From contig JASDDO010000004.1 of NCBI GenBank assembly GCA_030015575.1, positions 318,688,654 through 318,752,653 on the forward strand: a stretch of 64,000 nucleotides of DNA, given 5' to 3'. This document shows, one piece after another, positions 23,033 to 34,857 of the stretch. This stretch comes from Agapanthus africanus (Eukaryota; Streptophyta; Magnoliopsida; Asparagales; Amaryllidaceae). Below the pieces are notes generated by a model. That model made no database searches. It was not told the origin of the DNA and saw only the letters and a program-made list of their open reading frames with translations. Position 1 is the first letter of the stretch; every line of letters starts with the position of its first letter. The translations under genes and the position numbers were made by a program.

Positions 23033-25162
23033 TGTAAGTCCATGCTACCCTTCCCCGGTACTTACGGGGTTGCGGAAGTGGTGAAAAACGATTTTCAAGA
23101 GGGTGGTAACATGGACTACAAATACGGATCTTTACTAAACAACTAACTAACAACCTAACTTGAGTTTACCTACTCGGTTAGGGGGCTATACCTTTCTTGA
23201 ACTCCTTCGTCTTCAACTCCTCCCGGTGTACGGATCGGCCTCACCTCGTCGTCTCCTTGCGCCGAAGATGGATCCACCCGAAAGCTTCTACCTTTGGCTT
23301 CTTCTTCGAACTTTGAAGAAACTAGAACACTTGGCTTGCTAGGCCTTGTGAACTAGAATGAGTAGAGGGATGTTTTGGTATCTTTTTATCTCTAAGGCAA
23401 TGAGTCTCAACACATGAGAATGGTTTGCCTTGAGCTAGAGAGAGCAAGAGGAAGAAGGAGAGCTTGAGAATGAGAGAGCTCAAGAGAGAGAAAGCAAATG
23501 AAAGAATGAGCCACTCTTTTCTCATCCAACCTCTCATAATCCAAAAGCCATCATAATAAAAATAGTAATCAAGTATTGTGTGATGGTTTAAGTCAAAATG
23601 GCTATATCATTTCATGCACTCATTTTGCATAAATAAACAAGCAAGCAAAAGTCTTTGCCATGGAATGATAGCCATTGTCATGATGATGGTCAACTAGTCC
23701 AACCTAGTCAACCGGTCAACAAAGTCAACAAAGTCAACCCCTCAACAACCATGTCACTATAATACTTAATGAATATTAATGTTAATAATATTTCTTATTC
23801 TCATTAGGGTTAAGCAAAAGTCAATGGTCAACGATCAACAGTCAACAACCCCAATGAGAATCCTCTACCTTTGTCTCTCTGTCAACTGTGCATACACACC
23901 CGCATCCGCGTTACGAGGAACACGAATACAAACGAGATAAAACCAATCCCAAAACGTACACTAGGATCTGGCTTAAACCAAAGCCCGCTAGTGTTAACTG
24001 TCCGGACACTGTACGTGCACAAGTGCACGGATGTGACCGAACCCTGTCGCAAAACCGTGCGACCTGTCGCAAAACCATGCGACCTCTACTCTTTTGCCTA
24101 AAGGCGAATAGCTTTCTGTGTGGGACTCTAAAGACTCGACACTACGCTGGCAGTGGGTTTAACCACAAACCGCAAGCGGCACTAGCTGTGCGTAACGGTC
24201 CCCAGGTAGATGCCGATAAGAAGACTGACGAGGTGAAACCCATCTGAACTCCTACTGAGTCTGAATGTGACAATCTCTATACAGTCCGGTCTGTTCGTCT
24301 GATACATCGCATGGCGGGCTTAGGGGGCGGTAAACGTCAGTCCCCTAATAGCGGTACAAGTTGTGCCGGAGTGAAGCCCAGAACACCCTGAGATGACACT
24401 GGAAACCTACCAGTATATCTCGCTTGCCCTGGCCAGGGACTACTCGTGTAATGGCTCTCCTAGACACAGCGCGATGTCAACCCCCAATACCGGGAGAGAC
24501 GAATCTGGTCTAACCGTCACTGCCTCCAAGTGCTTCGGGACTGCACCCAACTACTACCTGTTTGCACGACTCCTTTGAGCCGTGGTAGGGTAGTAATCTA
24601 AGTACAGTGGGAACACACTCGAGGCAAAGTGACAGTGTCAAGTCAGCGGACTAAGCTGTACTCATGTCACCTGGGAACTGATAACTGACGATAGGTATAG
24701 TACCAACCAACAGTTCCCGACGAGTCCTGTCCAGTGTACTCGTAACCCAACGAGCACCAGCATAATATCTCAAGTACGACGTACTGACGGCTGTGGGAGA
24801 GACCGTCTCCCACACTGGGATGAGAAGCGCATACGCTAGTCTACTCCGGAGTATCGATGCCCTGTCTCGATAGTCCTGCGACTAGGGACCTGCATAAGGA
24901 TGTGCTTATAGATTACCCAGCCCCCACTAGTGTGACTGCCATCACAACGCTGGTAATCAAGCAATGATCCTAAGGGCTCCACTAATGTGTATAGGTGATA
25001 TACTAAAATAAACACATGTACACATTGAAGTAGAAACAAACCAAGTAGCATACTACTATATTGAGCAAGATTGTCTATACAAGGTGAATATCCCAAGCTT
25101 CCATTAAGTAATATACAAACTAGTATGATACAGTAATGGCCTCTAGGGCATATACACTAACA
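23033..25162 (-). mobile_element. Solo LTR E (copia)
   Basis: 2130 bp, plus-strand ends TGTAAGTCC and ACACTAACA, flanked by GTAAC on both sides. No internal region, primer site or polypurine tract, so a full element has recombined down to one LTR. It shares the LTR block order of the other families but is a distinct subfamily. Its start-proximal hairpin reads AGTAG-CATA-CTACT (25044-25057) instead of GATAG-CATA-CTATC. Confidence 0.93.
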
Positions 25163-25167
25163 GTAAC

Positions 25168-25850
25168 TTAGCTAGTCCTATTTCATTGATATGACCTAGT
25201 CTACAATGCCACAAGAAGAATTCGTTCATTTCTGAACTCTTCCTCTTGTGTGTGTTTTGCACATTAAGTACTGTAGTTTGATTCAGAACGTATATGCCAT
25301 TTTATAACGAGCCTGATCTAATCAACTTTTGATTCGGGAAGATGTTCATAATATTATCCTGTACTAAAAAATTATATCCTTCTTTACTCATTAAAGATAC
25401 TGATATAAGATTGCATATCAGGGTCGGAATGTAATAGTATTCGTTCAGAATCAATGTATTACCATTTGGTAATATAAGGTGATATTCGCCAACATCTTTG
25501 GCTGCAACATTTGCACCATTCCCTACTAGTATGGAATGATCACCCTCTCCTAGTTTCCTACCTTTCCGTAGCCCATTTAACATATTACATATGTGGGATC
25601 CCGATCCGGTATCTAATACCCATGACGTAGAGTGAACTGAGAAACAATTCTCGATAACAAACACACCCGAAGAAGATGCATCAGCATGCTTATTCTTCGT
25701 TTGGACGGCGTGAGAATCCGGATATTCTCCTAATTCCTGCTCTGTCTTATAACAATTATAAGTTGGAGCGGGCCCAACGTTCCCCTGCTCAGTATAATAA
25801 GCGGGTTCGGTCAATACATCCATATTATTATCTTGATTAAGGTCTGACAT
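25168..25850 (-). pseudogene. Element D: gag remnant, protease and integrase zinc region
   Basis: Minus strand from ATG at 25850-25848. About 75 residues (MSDLNQDNNMDVLTEPAYY, GPAPTYNCYKTEQELGEYP) precede VFVIENCFSVHSTSWVLDTGSGSHIC, an intact aspartic-protease active site. The capsid-type and zinc-knuckle regions seen in B are absent. A stop near 25302 follows FPNQKLIRSGSL; then NTHKRKSSEMNEFFLWHCRLGHIN (integrase zinc region) runs up to LTR E. The ATG sits in GCGACCATG, eight bases after a pyrimidine tract ending TAG. Confidence 0.88.
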
Positions 25851-26295
25851 GGTCGCTACTAGGAGAGAGAGAAAAGAAAACACTTTATTGTATGCTCTTG
25901 CAAGATTAGATTGGTTATTATCTTATCTAATCAAGATGGCTCTCACTGCTTTTTATCAAATCTTCCTTAAAACCCTAAAAGGTAAGACTAGCCGGGATTA
26001 GTTACACCTTACAAGTTTTCCAATCGTTCGTCCAGGCTAGTGTTGGTACTTTGAGGGAGGTTCCCCGTGCTTTCGCACGGAGCAAATTAGAATAAATCTC
26101 GTTTTCCCAGAGGCATAACCCCGTTAACACCTTTCTGGACACCTACTTGATCGGCTAATTGTCCTGTGTAAAATTCTCTCAGGAGTAACTCTTACTCGCA
26201 GTAGGTATCGGGATCCAACTATCTCATAGGAGGTATGCAATCTTATTGCAAATTTCAACACTTGAAATTCCCGATAATTCTTTTACCCCTAGCGT

Positions 26296-26502
26296 CCCAT
26301 GACCTTAACGCAAGCCAACAAACCATAGTCCACTAGTCAAGTTCAACCCGTACATTTCTTGATTGAATTATACCCACCCGCACGACCCTTGGCGCAGGCC
26401 AACAAAATCATACGACTTCCCTAATCCAATCACATCTCATGTTATAGATAAGCACTAGTTAGCTACCGCATACTACGTCTTGACACAGGCTAACAAACGT
26501 AG
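26296..26502 (-). other. Three spaced TTGAC-type hairpins in the D leader
   Basis: The middle hairpin reads TTGGC (26389-26393) with GCCAA (26398-26402), a compensated change from the TTGAC/GTCAA of C. The third keeps the outer stem CTACG (26473-26477) with CGTAG (26498-26502). The first pairs in RNA only with two G-U pairs. Confidence 0.65.
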
Positions 26503-26640
26503 CACGAATAGTAAGTAGTATCTATCTGAAATGTCAGAGGGCTATGCAGTTTTTCAGAAAACCTATTGCGTAATGAACTTGATATCATTGTAGAAACAAG
26601 CTATTTTGAAAAGGAGTGTTTTTGAGGCTTTTCTAGTTTC

Positions 26641-26872
26641 GCTAAAGAGGTCACTCCTAGTGAAGGGATCTCGGCTCTTTCCTTATCGAATAAGCTGCAG
26701 GATATTTCATAAATACTGCTGTGCAAAGCAAGAACTATAGAAGCCATCAAAAACTAAACCGTGAGTTTGTAGCATCTGCCAGTTTTGCTAAAGAGGTCAC
26801 TTCCAGTGAAGGGATCTCGACTCTCCTCATCGAATAAGGTGCATGGTATATCACATATACCACTATGCAAAG
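26641..26872 (-). repeat. Duplicated ~90-bp hairpin unit in the D leader
   Basis: Copies 26641-26729 and 26787-26872. The stem is AAAGAG/CTCTTT here versus AAAGGA/TCCTTT in C. The antisense frame 26785-27069 is this repeat read backwards. Confidence 0.72.
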
Positions 26873-27955
26873 AAAAAACTGTAGCTACCCTTTTTGAAAA
26901 TTTGATTCTACAGCATCTTTTAGGTTTCTTTTCTTTTATTAATCTCATTAATAAATCTCATCATTTTATGCTTTCTAAGCATCACAGAAGAAACAAAAAT
27001 ACAACGTACGCTTATGCCATCCGCATTCGCCACAATGTTCCGTTATGCACCATTGGGTTACTTAACTGACGGCATACCGAGACGGGACCGGTGTGGGAGT
27101 AAAACATAAACAACGTTTATGATATATCATATACAATAATAAAGTATTCGTCTCACTCATATACTATGATCACATCACAGTATATCAGCAGCAGAAGAAA
27201 CATATGAAATATTGGATATACTAGGAGGTCCGTGTTTTATTTCGAGCCTGTATAAAACACGGCTTCCACGGTCGCGATGAATAGCCAAACCCACATCCCT
27301 AGACCCCTATGAGAGCGGCAAGTAACTCTGCCAATTCTAGGGTTAGGATACCCGGTCTCGACTCCTCGAGATGGCCTCCCACTGGACCCTAGAACCCGAT
27401 TACTTGTGCTCCCCTCCTTGGGTCTATCCTAATGCGGAAAAGTAAATAATATAAAATGGTGACATCATCCTCAACCCGGAAGTGCCCCAATAAATGAATA
27501 TCACATATAATGAATTTTACATGAATGAAAATAAAAACCCTCATCTCATATAAAACCCCCGGCTATTCAGAAACACGACGATCCAATATAACATATCACA
27601 GCAACACATAATATCTCATATCATCAACGTAAGCAAGTATGCGTATCCCGATTGTCGTTGATGTATAGCAACGAAGCCAGTAATACCCCACATACTACAC
27701 TTACGGTCACAGAAAAGAAAGTGAAAAACAATAATATTTGGAATCCAAAAACATCTTAGACATCGTAAATCCGAAATATCACATATTGCGGCTTTCATGC
27801 CTAACTCTATGAATTCCACATATTGTATCACATTACAGAAATATCAAGACAATGTTTAACGTTTCAATCGAATCAACATTCACTCACAAATTACCCCGTG
27901 AGCTCAACACTTGAGCAAATTAAAAAATACTCAAAAACCGTGCCACAGTGTCCAT

Positions 27956-28086
27956 GGACCAGCCGTAGAAGGAGTTAACCAATGCCTCACCTACGACACC
28001 ACGGAACTACGGCAAACCCTAAGGTTCGATCGTGGTTCCGTGGGCATAGAATCGAGTTAAGGTTAGTATATTCTTCTAGAGGGTCC
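27956..28086 (-). other. 130-nt structured leader module, D copy
   Basis: P1 GGACC with GGTCC (28082-28086 and 27956-27960), P2 TAGAAG with CTTCTA (28073-28078, 27966-27971), a 9-bp P3 CCACGGAAC (27999-28007) with GTTCCGTGG (28035-28043), apical AACC-TTAG-GGTT in element sense (28015-28026). About 519 nt from the primer site. Confidence 0.75.
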
Positions 28087-28604
28087 ATAGGGGTACTTGC
28101 ACGATTTTACGAATACAATCAACTTCAGAAGATTACAACACTTAGAAATTTCAGCGGGGTACAAAATGTGGTGTTCGATGTTCGATCGAACTGCTAAATA
28201 TTGTCAAGGTTACCGGTACAGTGTTAAATTATATGACTACGAAGCACTACGAATTAGCCCCAGCACAAAATAATCATCACATGAAAATTGGGCTAAACAA
28301 AAAATACTAGAAACCCCAAATATAGAAGTAAAGACCACAGGAGAAATACGGAGTGCAGAGGGGACTAGGGGGCCGTCCAGGCCAGAATTTCTGGCCTGGT
28401 GCTCGGCCAAAATCCGAGCACCTCACTCCGTATTTCACCCATGTTCTTACTACTCCCATATTACATTCTACACCTGTTTGAAAAATTTTTAAAGGACTTC
28501 TTAGAAAATTTACAGAGAGCATTTTAAGGGTTTCATAATACCATATTTCGGAATCGATTTCGTTTTCGTATTTTTTTTAACACCGTGTCTAAAATTCTAG
28601 CTTG

Positions 28605-28616
28605 GCTCTGATACCA
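28605..28616 (-). other. Element D primer binding site
   Basis: The minus strand reads TGGTATCAGAGC, a perfect copia initiator-Met tRNA site, one base after the LTR. Confidence 0.92.
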
Positions 28617-28617
28617 C

Positions 28618-30691
28618 TGTTGAGTTTTCCTAGCACCTACTGTAGATGTGGAAGCATCACACATGCTACTTTAAAAAATATAGAGGTGCTAAGCAAACAA
28701 AGCAAGGATCTTTAACTAGAATACTAGGGTAACAACTAAAGCATCACATACAAAAACCATATTATCACTAAGTGAAAGGAATACAACCTATGTAGTCCTC
28801 TTTATAGTGACTCCTAGGATCGTTGAGAGTTGAAGAAAGGTTGCAAGTAAGCTCCTTTGTCCACGATGATCCACCCGAAGTCCACTTTGTCCAAGCTCCT
28901 AACTCCACTTGATCAAAGAAGAAGATGAAGCTAAACACTCTAAACTAATTGGCTAGATTAGAGTAGAATGATGAGGTGGTTTGTTTTCTTTAATCAAAAC
29001 CCTTTCTTTTTTATACCCTCACTCTTTATAAAACTCAAGAGAGCTTTGAGAATGAGGAGGAAGAAGAAGGCAACTCAAGAGCTCAAGATAATATGAAAGA
29101 TAATCAATAATGAGAATAGAAAATAACATATATATTTTCTTGTTCTCATCTCAAACCATGGTTACTTAATTTAGATATTATTACACATGAGTTAAAAGGA
29201 AAAAGGAAAACTAATCCAAGGTTAAAAGGTAGGTGAAGTAAGGTTAACTTTGGATGAGTGTAGAAGATAACCATGGATGAATATTTCCTTTTCTTTTCCT
29301 TTTAACTTAAATGCAAAAGAATATATATAAATATAAGTTCTATGTGAGTCTTGCATTGCCATCAAAGGTGTATCATCAACCATGATACTTTGTATGCATG
29401 TATGTGTCCATGCACATCAACATGTGCATACATGTATGCATACACTTTATAAAAAGAAACAGGTTTAATAAAAGAAATTAAACTAAAAGTCAATTGTTAA
29501 ATCAAAACTTGTTTTAAAAAATCGGTCATATCAAATACGACCCGACCAATAGAAAAACGCCCTACTAAAATACGGTATCATATGCACGTATTTAATCGGG
29601 TTTCAGTGCATATCACATATGCACACCACATCGTTTCGCCTGGGATAAGTAACTCCTGTGTGGGACTCTAAGACTCGTCAATACGCCGGCAGTGGGTGAT
29701 GATCATATCAAGCACCTACAAGCCGCAAGCGGTCAGCTAAACGTAATGGCCACCGGGGTATGGAGCGATCAGAAGAAAACCAACAAAGCTGTCAAAACTC
29801 CCATCGAGCCATCTGGCAACACTTGCCGTACAGTCCGGTATCCTCGTCAGATATGTTGCATATCGAGTCTAGGGATGGTATCGTCGACCCCAATAACTCA
29901 ATAAGTCATGTGGTGTATGGGTCATAACAGATCAAGAAACTACTGATAACACTTATCAGTAAATCTCAGCAACCCTGGCCAGGGACTTCCTGTTATAGCT
30001 AATCGAGCATAGCACAACATCAACTCCCAATACCGGGAGAGACGAAACCCCTCCTATCGCTCATTGCCTCCATGTACCTCGGGACTGTACCCAAAGACCA
30101 CCTGTTTGCATGACTCAGTAGAGTCATAGTAGGGTGGAGATCAAAGTACAGTGGGAGGACACACAAGACTCTATGACGATCTCGGGTCTACAGACTAACA
30201 TGTACCAGTGTCACCTGAGAACTGCTATCCGACGATTGATATAATACCACATAGGAGTTCTCGGCGAGTCCGTTCAGTGTACCCAGTCTCCACTGAGCAC
30301 ACGTACACCATCTTTGATGTCAAACACCGATGGATATGGGATCATCCATCGCCCATCATATGAGTTATACGCTAGTCTACTCTGGAGTATCGATGCCCTG
30401 TCTCGATACTCCCTCGACTAGGAACAGTTACAGGATGTACTCGTTGACTACCCTGGCCCCACTAGTATGATCTCATCATAGTCCTAGTAGTCAAGTACAT
30501 ATCCTAAGGGCTTTATCAACATGTGAGAGTAAGAAAGTAAAGCAATACAAGTCAACATGTTAAGATAAAGTGAAACTAGATAGCATACTATCATAATGAC
30601 CAAGAAAGTCCTGTTTATATATAACCAAGCATCCATCATAATATACATTGTATGTACAACAATGGCCTCTAGGGCATATATACAACCAAAA
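28618..30691 (-). repeat. Element D 5' LTR
   Basis: 2074 bp, TGTTGAG...ACAACCAAAA; the terminal bases are worn compared with the 3' LTR (AACTAACA). Promoter candidate TTTATATATAAC (30614-30625) with the hairpin at 30579-30592. Confidence 0.9.
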
Positions 30692-30696
30692 AAATA
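30692..30696. repeat. Target-site duplication of element D, right copy
   Basis: AAATA after the LTR end; the preceding A run leaves the exact boundary uncertain by a base or two. Confidence 0.75.
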
Positions 30697-31255
30697 CACA
30701 TGAATGAAAGAAAAGAACACTCTTCTCACATTCCCCGGCTATTCATTTACGACGATCCAATACTTCATATCTACAAACCATCAACAAGATACAAGATATG
30801 TGCAACCCCCACTAATCGACATATAGCAATTCGTAGACTTTTAGCAACACATATACAAACAGAAACGAATAAACAATGTTAAAATTTTGACTTCGAAATA
30901 CTCCGTATTGCCCCAACACAAAAATAACAGAATATGAAATTTGGTCAAAATCAAACAATACCTAAAAACCTAAATCCAAGAGTACAGAACACCACAAAAA
31001 ACCCAAGAATAAACTCCCTTACATGACCGACGAAGGCAGGAAAAATGGCAATTTCGCTGGTTCGTTCTTAGAGTTTGGGCCTCATTTTTCTCTGGTGTTC
31101 TAGTTACATTATAAGGAGCATTCTGCACTTATTTAAAAAAAATTAGTAGCTCTTTTAAAATCGACTGAAACTTGGATTTCATTTTAATCATTTCAGAGTT
31201 ATTTCGGTTTCGTAACTTTAAATTTCGTTTAATCTACTAGTTAAGGTTTAAGTAG
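30697..31255 (-). other. Element B leader, primer-proximal part (no gene)
   Basis: Continues the leader cut at 18354. It is short (about 560 bp, against 1.4 kb for the matching part of C), and I could not find the 130-nt module (no TCTAGAGGG or CCGTAGAAGG block). No ORF of note. Confidence 0.75.
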
Positions 31256-31267
31256 GCTCTGATACCA
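31256..31267 (-). other. Element B primer binding site
   Basis: The minus strand reads TGGTATCAGAGC, a perfect match to the initiator-Met site. Confidence 0.92.
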
Positions 31268-31268
31268 C

Positions 31269-33117
31269 TGTAAGTCGATGTCACACACCCCACATACTTG
31301 TAGGGAGGAGGAATTTACAAAAAATGATTTTATAACTTTGCAACACCGACCTAAACTCTAGGATCTTATCGGAAACCTTAACAAGCTAAACTACTTAGAG
31401 GTTTTTAACTACTATGGAAGAGTTTTATACCTCCTTGATTCAAGTCCTTCGGGTCATCTTCTCCTTAGTTGGAGCTCCTAGAAATTACGGATCTAGCTCG
31501 GTCGTCAGCCTCCTCATGTCGAAGACGATCCACCCGAGAGTCTATGGTTCAAGCTCCAACCTCTAAACCAAGGTAACTAAAGTACCTAGTTTGCTAAACT
31601 AGGTATCTTAGAAGATGTAGAGAGTTAATTGGAGTATTCTATCTCAAGTGACCCTAGAGTTCACAAGAGATGTGAGGGTTAGGGTCTTGAGGAAGAAGAA
31701 GAGGAAAAATGGAGTGAGAAAGAAAAAATATCACAAATGAGCTAAGTGTTGTGTGCTTGTGAAGAATGGCTCATTGTTTTCCTTACATGAAGCATGGATT
31801 ATTTTCAATAGAAAATATCAACCATGCTACAATAGTAAGTTCAAACCAATAAACAAATCAATAAGCCATACTTCACCATGCCACAAATATCTCCATTTTC
31901 CACCTCATTAATCTATTTCCAAAAATAGATAAATCCAATAATGAGGTGTCTCGTTCTAGAAGAATTTCTTGTGAAATTACAAGAATGCCCTCACCGTATA
32001 TACATATCTGTATTCGTACTGCAAAAATACGAATACGATGAGATAATAATAATCCAATAATATGATACTATAATCTGGCTTAAACCAAAGCCCACTAGTA
32101 TTATCCGTCCGAAAGACATCCATGTAGCCAGTACACGTATATGATCGGAACCCTGCACGTAAAACCATATGGTCTCTACATCGTTTCGTATTAACCAGGG
32201 AAACCTTTTGTGTGGAACTCTAAAGACTTGACAGTACGCTGGAAGTGGGTTTAACCACATGTCCATAAGCGGTACTATCTGTACGTAACGGCTACCCAGG
32301 TATCTGTCGAAAAGAAGGCCGACGAGCGAACTCATCTAAACCCCTTCTGAACCTATCTGTAACAATTTCCATACAGTCTGGTCTGTTTGTCTAAGAGTAT
32401 CGCATATCCGGCCTAGGAGGTGGTAAACGTCAGACCCCTAATAGCGCAATAAGTCGTATCGGTGTAGAGCCCAATACACCCTGAGAAACTACTGATGTAC
32501 CTACCAGTAAATCTCACTTGCCTTGGTCAGGGACTTTGTGTATTGGCTATCTGAACACAACGTGATATCAACTCCCAATACCGGGAGAGATGAATCCTTG
32601 CTATCCACTATTGCCTCCAAGTGCTTCGGGACTGCACCCAACCACTACCTGTTTGCACGACTCATTTGAGCCGTGGTAGGGTAGTAATCTAAGTACAGTG
32701 GGAACACACTTGAGACGAATAGTGATGTCAAGTCAATGGACTAATTTGTATTCATGTCGTCCGGGAACTGCTAACTGACGATAGGTATAATACCAACCAG
32801 CAGTTCCCATCGAGTCCGTCCAGTGTAACTCATAACCCAATGAGCACCTGTATACTATCTCCGGTAGGCATACCAATGGCTGCGGGACAGGCCATCGAGT
32901 CTGTCCAGTGTAACTCATAACCCAAAGATCCTAAGGGCTCTATCAATATGTATTAGCGATATGCTAAAAGAAACATATACAGATAGAATCAAACCAGATA
33001 GCATACTATTATATTGAGCAAGACTGTTATTATATCTATGAAAATCCCAAGCTTCCAAAATGTAATATACAATTCAGTACTATACAATAATGTCCTCTAG
33101 GGCATATATCACTAACA
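31269..33117 (-). repeat. Element B 5' LTR, with internal rearrangement
   Basis: 1849 bp, TGTAAGTCG...CACTAACA. Relative to the 3' LTR, about 150 bp (equivalent to 2095-2243) is missing and replaced by a second copy of a 33-bp segment: 32808-32840 repeats at 32893-32925 with one mismatch. Start-proximal hairpin at 32997-33010 with one mismatch in the stem. Confidence 0.88.
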
Positions 33118-34857
33118 TGGCCGCCGTTTCCGCTTTATATATATTCTTTTATTGTGGCTCGACCAGGATGTAGTCGATGTAATCGTTGTATATTTATTTT
33201 ATTTATGTACTAGGATTAACCCAGAAGAAGTGCTCCAGTAGCTGGGTTCTAGAGTACAATAAGTGGTCATCTCATGTTGTTTTAGACCGGGCCGCCTCGC
33301 TCTAGAATCGCGGGTTGATTGCCGCATTTGTAGGGTTATAGGATCGACCTGCGGAGGAGTGCCTAAGTTACCGGATTCTAAACAGCGATGGGTGGACGAC
33401 TCATGTTATTAGGGGAGAGTTACCCAATTTCTAGAACTGTCAGGTGGCTTGCCGCATTGATAGGGGTTTAGGATCGATGTTGTACGGGTTATCCATACGA
33501 CCGGGGAACATCGCGTTTTATTTGCGGCTAAAATGAAACGCGGGGCTCCTAGTTTATCCGCTATTCTATATTGTTTGTTGCATGCATGTGATATTATTAC
33601 ATGCCCGTGATGATATATATAGATATATATTAGATACTTCTGTATGTTTTGCATCCGCGCTAGCCCTTTCCCCGCCCTTTCGTAAGTTAAGTAACCTTAC
33701 GGTGAAGACCCGAGACCCCATGGTGAATGCGGATGACATATAAAGCATGTTATTTTGGTTGTTCTGGTGTTGCTTAGAAACTTATATGATGGGACTGCGC
33801 TATTTGTTTAATGCAAGGAAAAGAAACCTAAATGATGATGTCGGAACCAAATTTTAAAAACTATAGTTATATTCTTTTGCTTTGCATAGATGTATTCAGT
33901 TAAGAATATTCTACACCTCATTCTATAAGGAAAAAGCCTTGATCTCTTCACGGGGAGTTCGCTCTTAAGTAAAAGTTTATGTTACTATAAACACTCGGTT
34001 TTCTTCGAAACCACTCGTTTTAAAATGCGGAACCTAAACCACTCCTTTTCAAAGCCACTCGAGTTCCTTCAACGATATCAAGTTCATTATGTTAAAGGTT
34101 TTTCGTCAAAAACCAGCCGTAGACCTTCATCATTTCTTACGAATATTGCTTAGTATTCGTGCTGCATTTGTTGACTTCGTCAAGACATAGTGTGCGGTAG
34201 CTAAATGGTGCTTGTTTGTAGCAAGCGATATGATTGGTTAGGACAGTCGTACGACCTTGTTGACTCCTTCAAAGGCTCGTGTGGGTGGGTATAAAGCAAT
34301 TAATATAATTATGGGCTGAACTTGAATGTGATCCTTTGATTTGTTGACTCCGTCAAGGTCATTAGGGTCGTAGGGACAAAAGCCATATCGGGAGTTTCAA
34401 ATATATGGAAAACTTGCCAAGTTTGAGTATACCTTTTGGAGTATGGTAATTTTGGTCGGCTTCCATCAAGATTATCACACGATGATAGTTGGGTCCCGAT
34501 TCCCACTGATGAGTAGGTATTACTCCTCGGGAGATTATCACTTCACAATTAAAAAACCTATTAGGTGTCTAGAAAGTGTTAACAAGATTACACCTTTGCG
34601 GAAACGGGGTTATTAAATTGGGTCCGTGTGAAAGCATGGGGGACCTCCCTCGAAGTACCAACACTGGCATGGTTGAACAGTTAGCGAACTTATAAGGTGT
34701 ATATGATCCCGATTAGTTCTCCTTTTAGGGTTTGAAGGAGAATTCAAGGATACAGTGGGAGCCATCCTGATTAGATAAAGTGATTAACCAATCTAATCTT
34801 GATAGAGTGTACGTCGAATGTTTCTTTTATCTATCTGGTTTGCGACACATACCTTTA
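33118..34857 (+). mobile_element. Copia leader fragment F, host of element B
   Basis: Plus-strand sequence matching the downstream part of the H leader (47740-49300): the accession-like block CTGGGTTCTAGAGTACA, one ~90-bp unit (33879-33975), TTGAC hairpins at 34171-34183, 34260 (worn) and 34344-34356, and the pre-start block GGGTTTGAAGGAGAA...CCTGATTAGATAAA followed by a pyrimidine run. B is inserted at its left edge in the opposite orientation, so the LTR and primer site of F should lie left of the window. Similarity stops at the position of the polyprotein start; no gag or pol follows. Confidence 0.8.

Larger units (their letters stand above)
25863..28604 (-). other. Element D long leader (no gene)
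   Basis: About 2.7 kb without a sense gene. It contains three TTGAC-type hairpins (26296-26502), two ~90-bp hairpin units (26641-26729, 26787-26872) and the 130-nt module (27956-28086). Block order is the same as in C and H. Confidence 0.8.
18360..30691 (-). mobile_element. Element D: complete gag-less copia retrotransposon carrying solo LTR E
   Basis: LTRs 18360-20428 and 28618-30691, TSD AAATA, inserted in the leader of B. The flanks rejoin to the sequence seen uninterrupted in C (TTACATGAATGAAA). Pol is the best preserved in the window: protease DTGSGSH, integrase, YVDD RT and RNase H are all recognisable with only a few stops or frameshifts. Gag is deleted: the first ATG (25850) begins a short remnant leading into protease. 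A solo LTR (E) splits integrase. LTR identity is about 96-97% in the stretches compared, apart from a more diverged first 70 bp. Confidence 0.92.
1076..33117 (-). mobile_element. Element B: copia retrotransposon with gag, broken up by nested insertions
   Basis: Reading on the minus strand: 5' LTR 31269-33117, primer site 31256-31267, leader 30697-31255 plus 16771-18354, gag 16168-16770, zinc knuckle and protease 15735-16036, integrase, RT and RNase H 2461-5337, polypurine tract 2445-2460, 3' LTR 1076-2444 continuing beyond LTR A. C and D interrupt it; removing each insert with one TSD copy restores continuity. It is the only element in the window with a recognisable Gag region. Frameshifts, stops and an Asp-to-Asn change in protease make it non-functional now. 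It is itself inserted in copia leader F. Confidence 0.88.

Noticed and set aside
23160-24578. Several short plus-strand frames
   Set aside because: They lie wholly within solo LTR E and are antisense to it.
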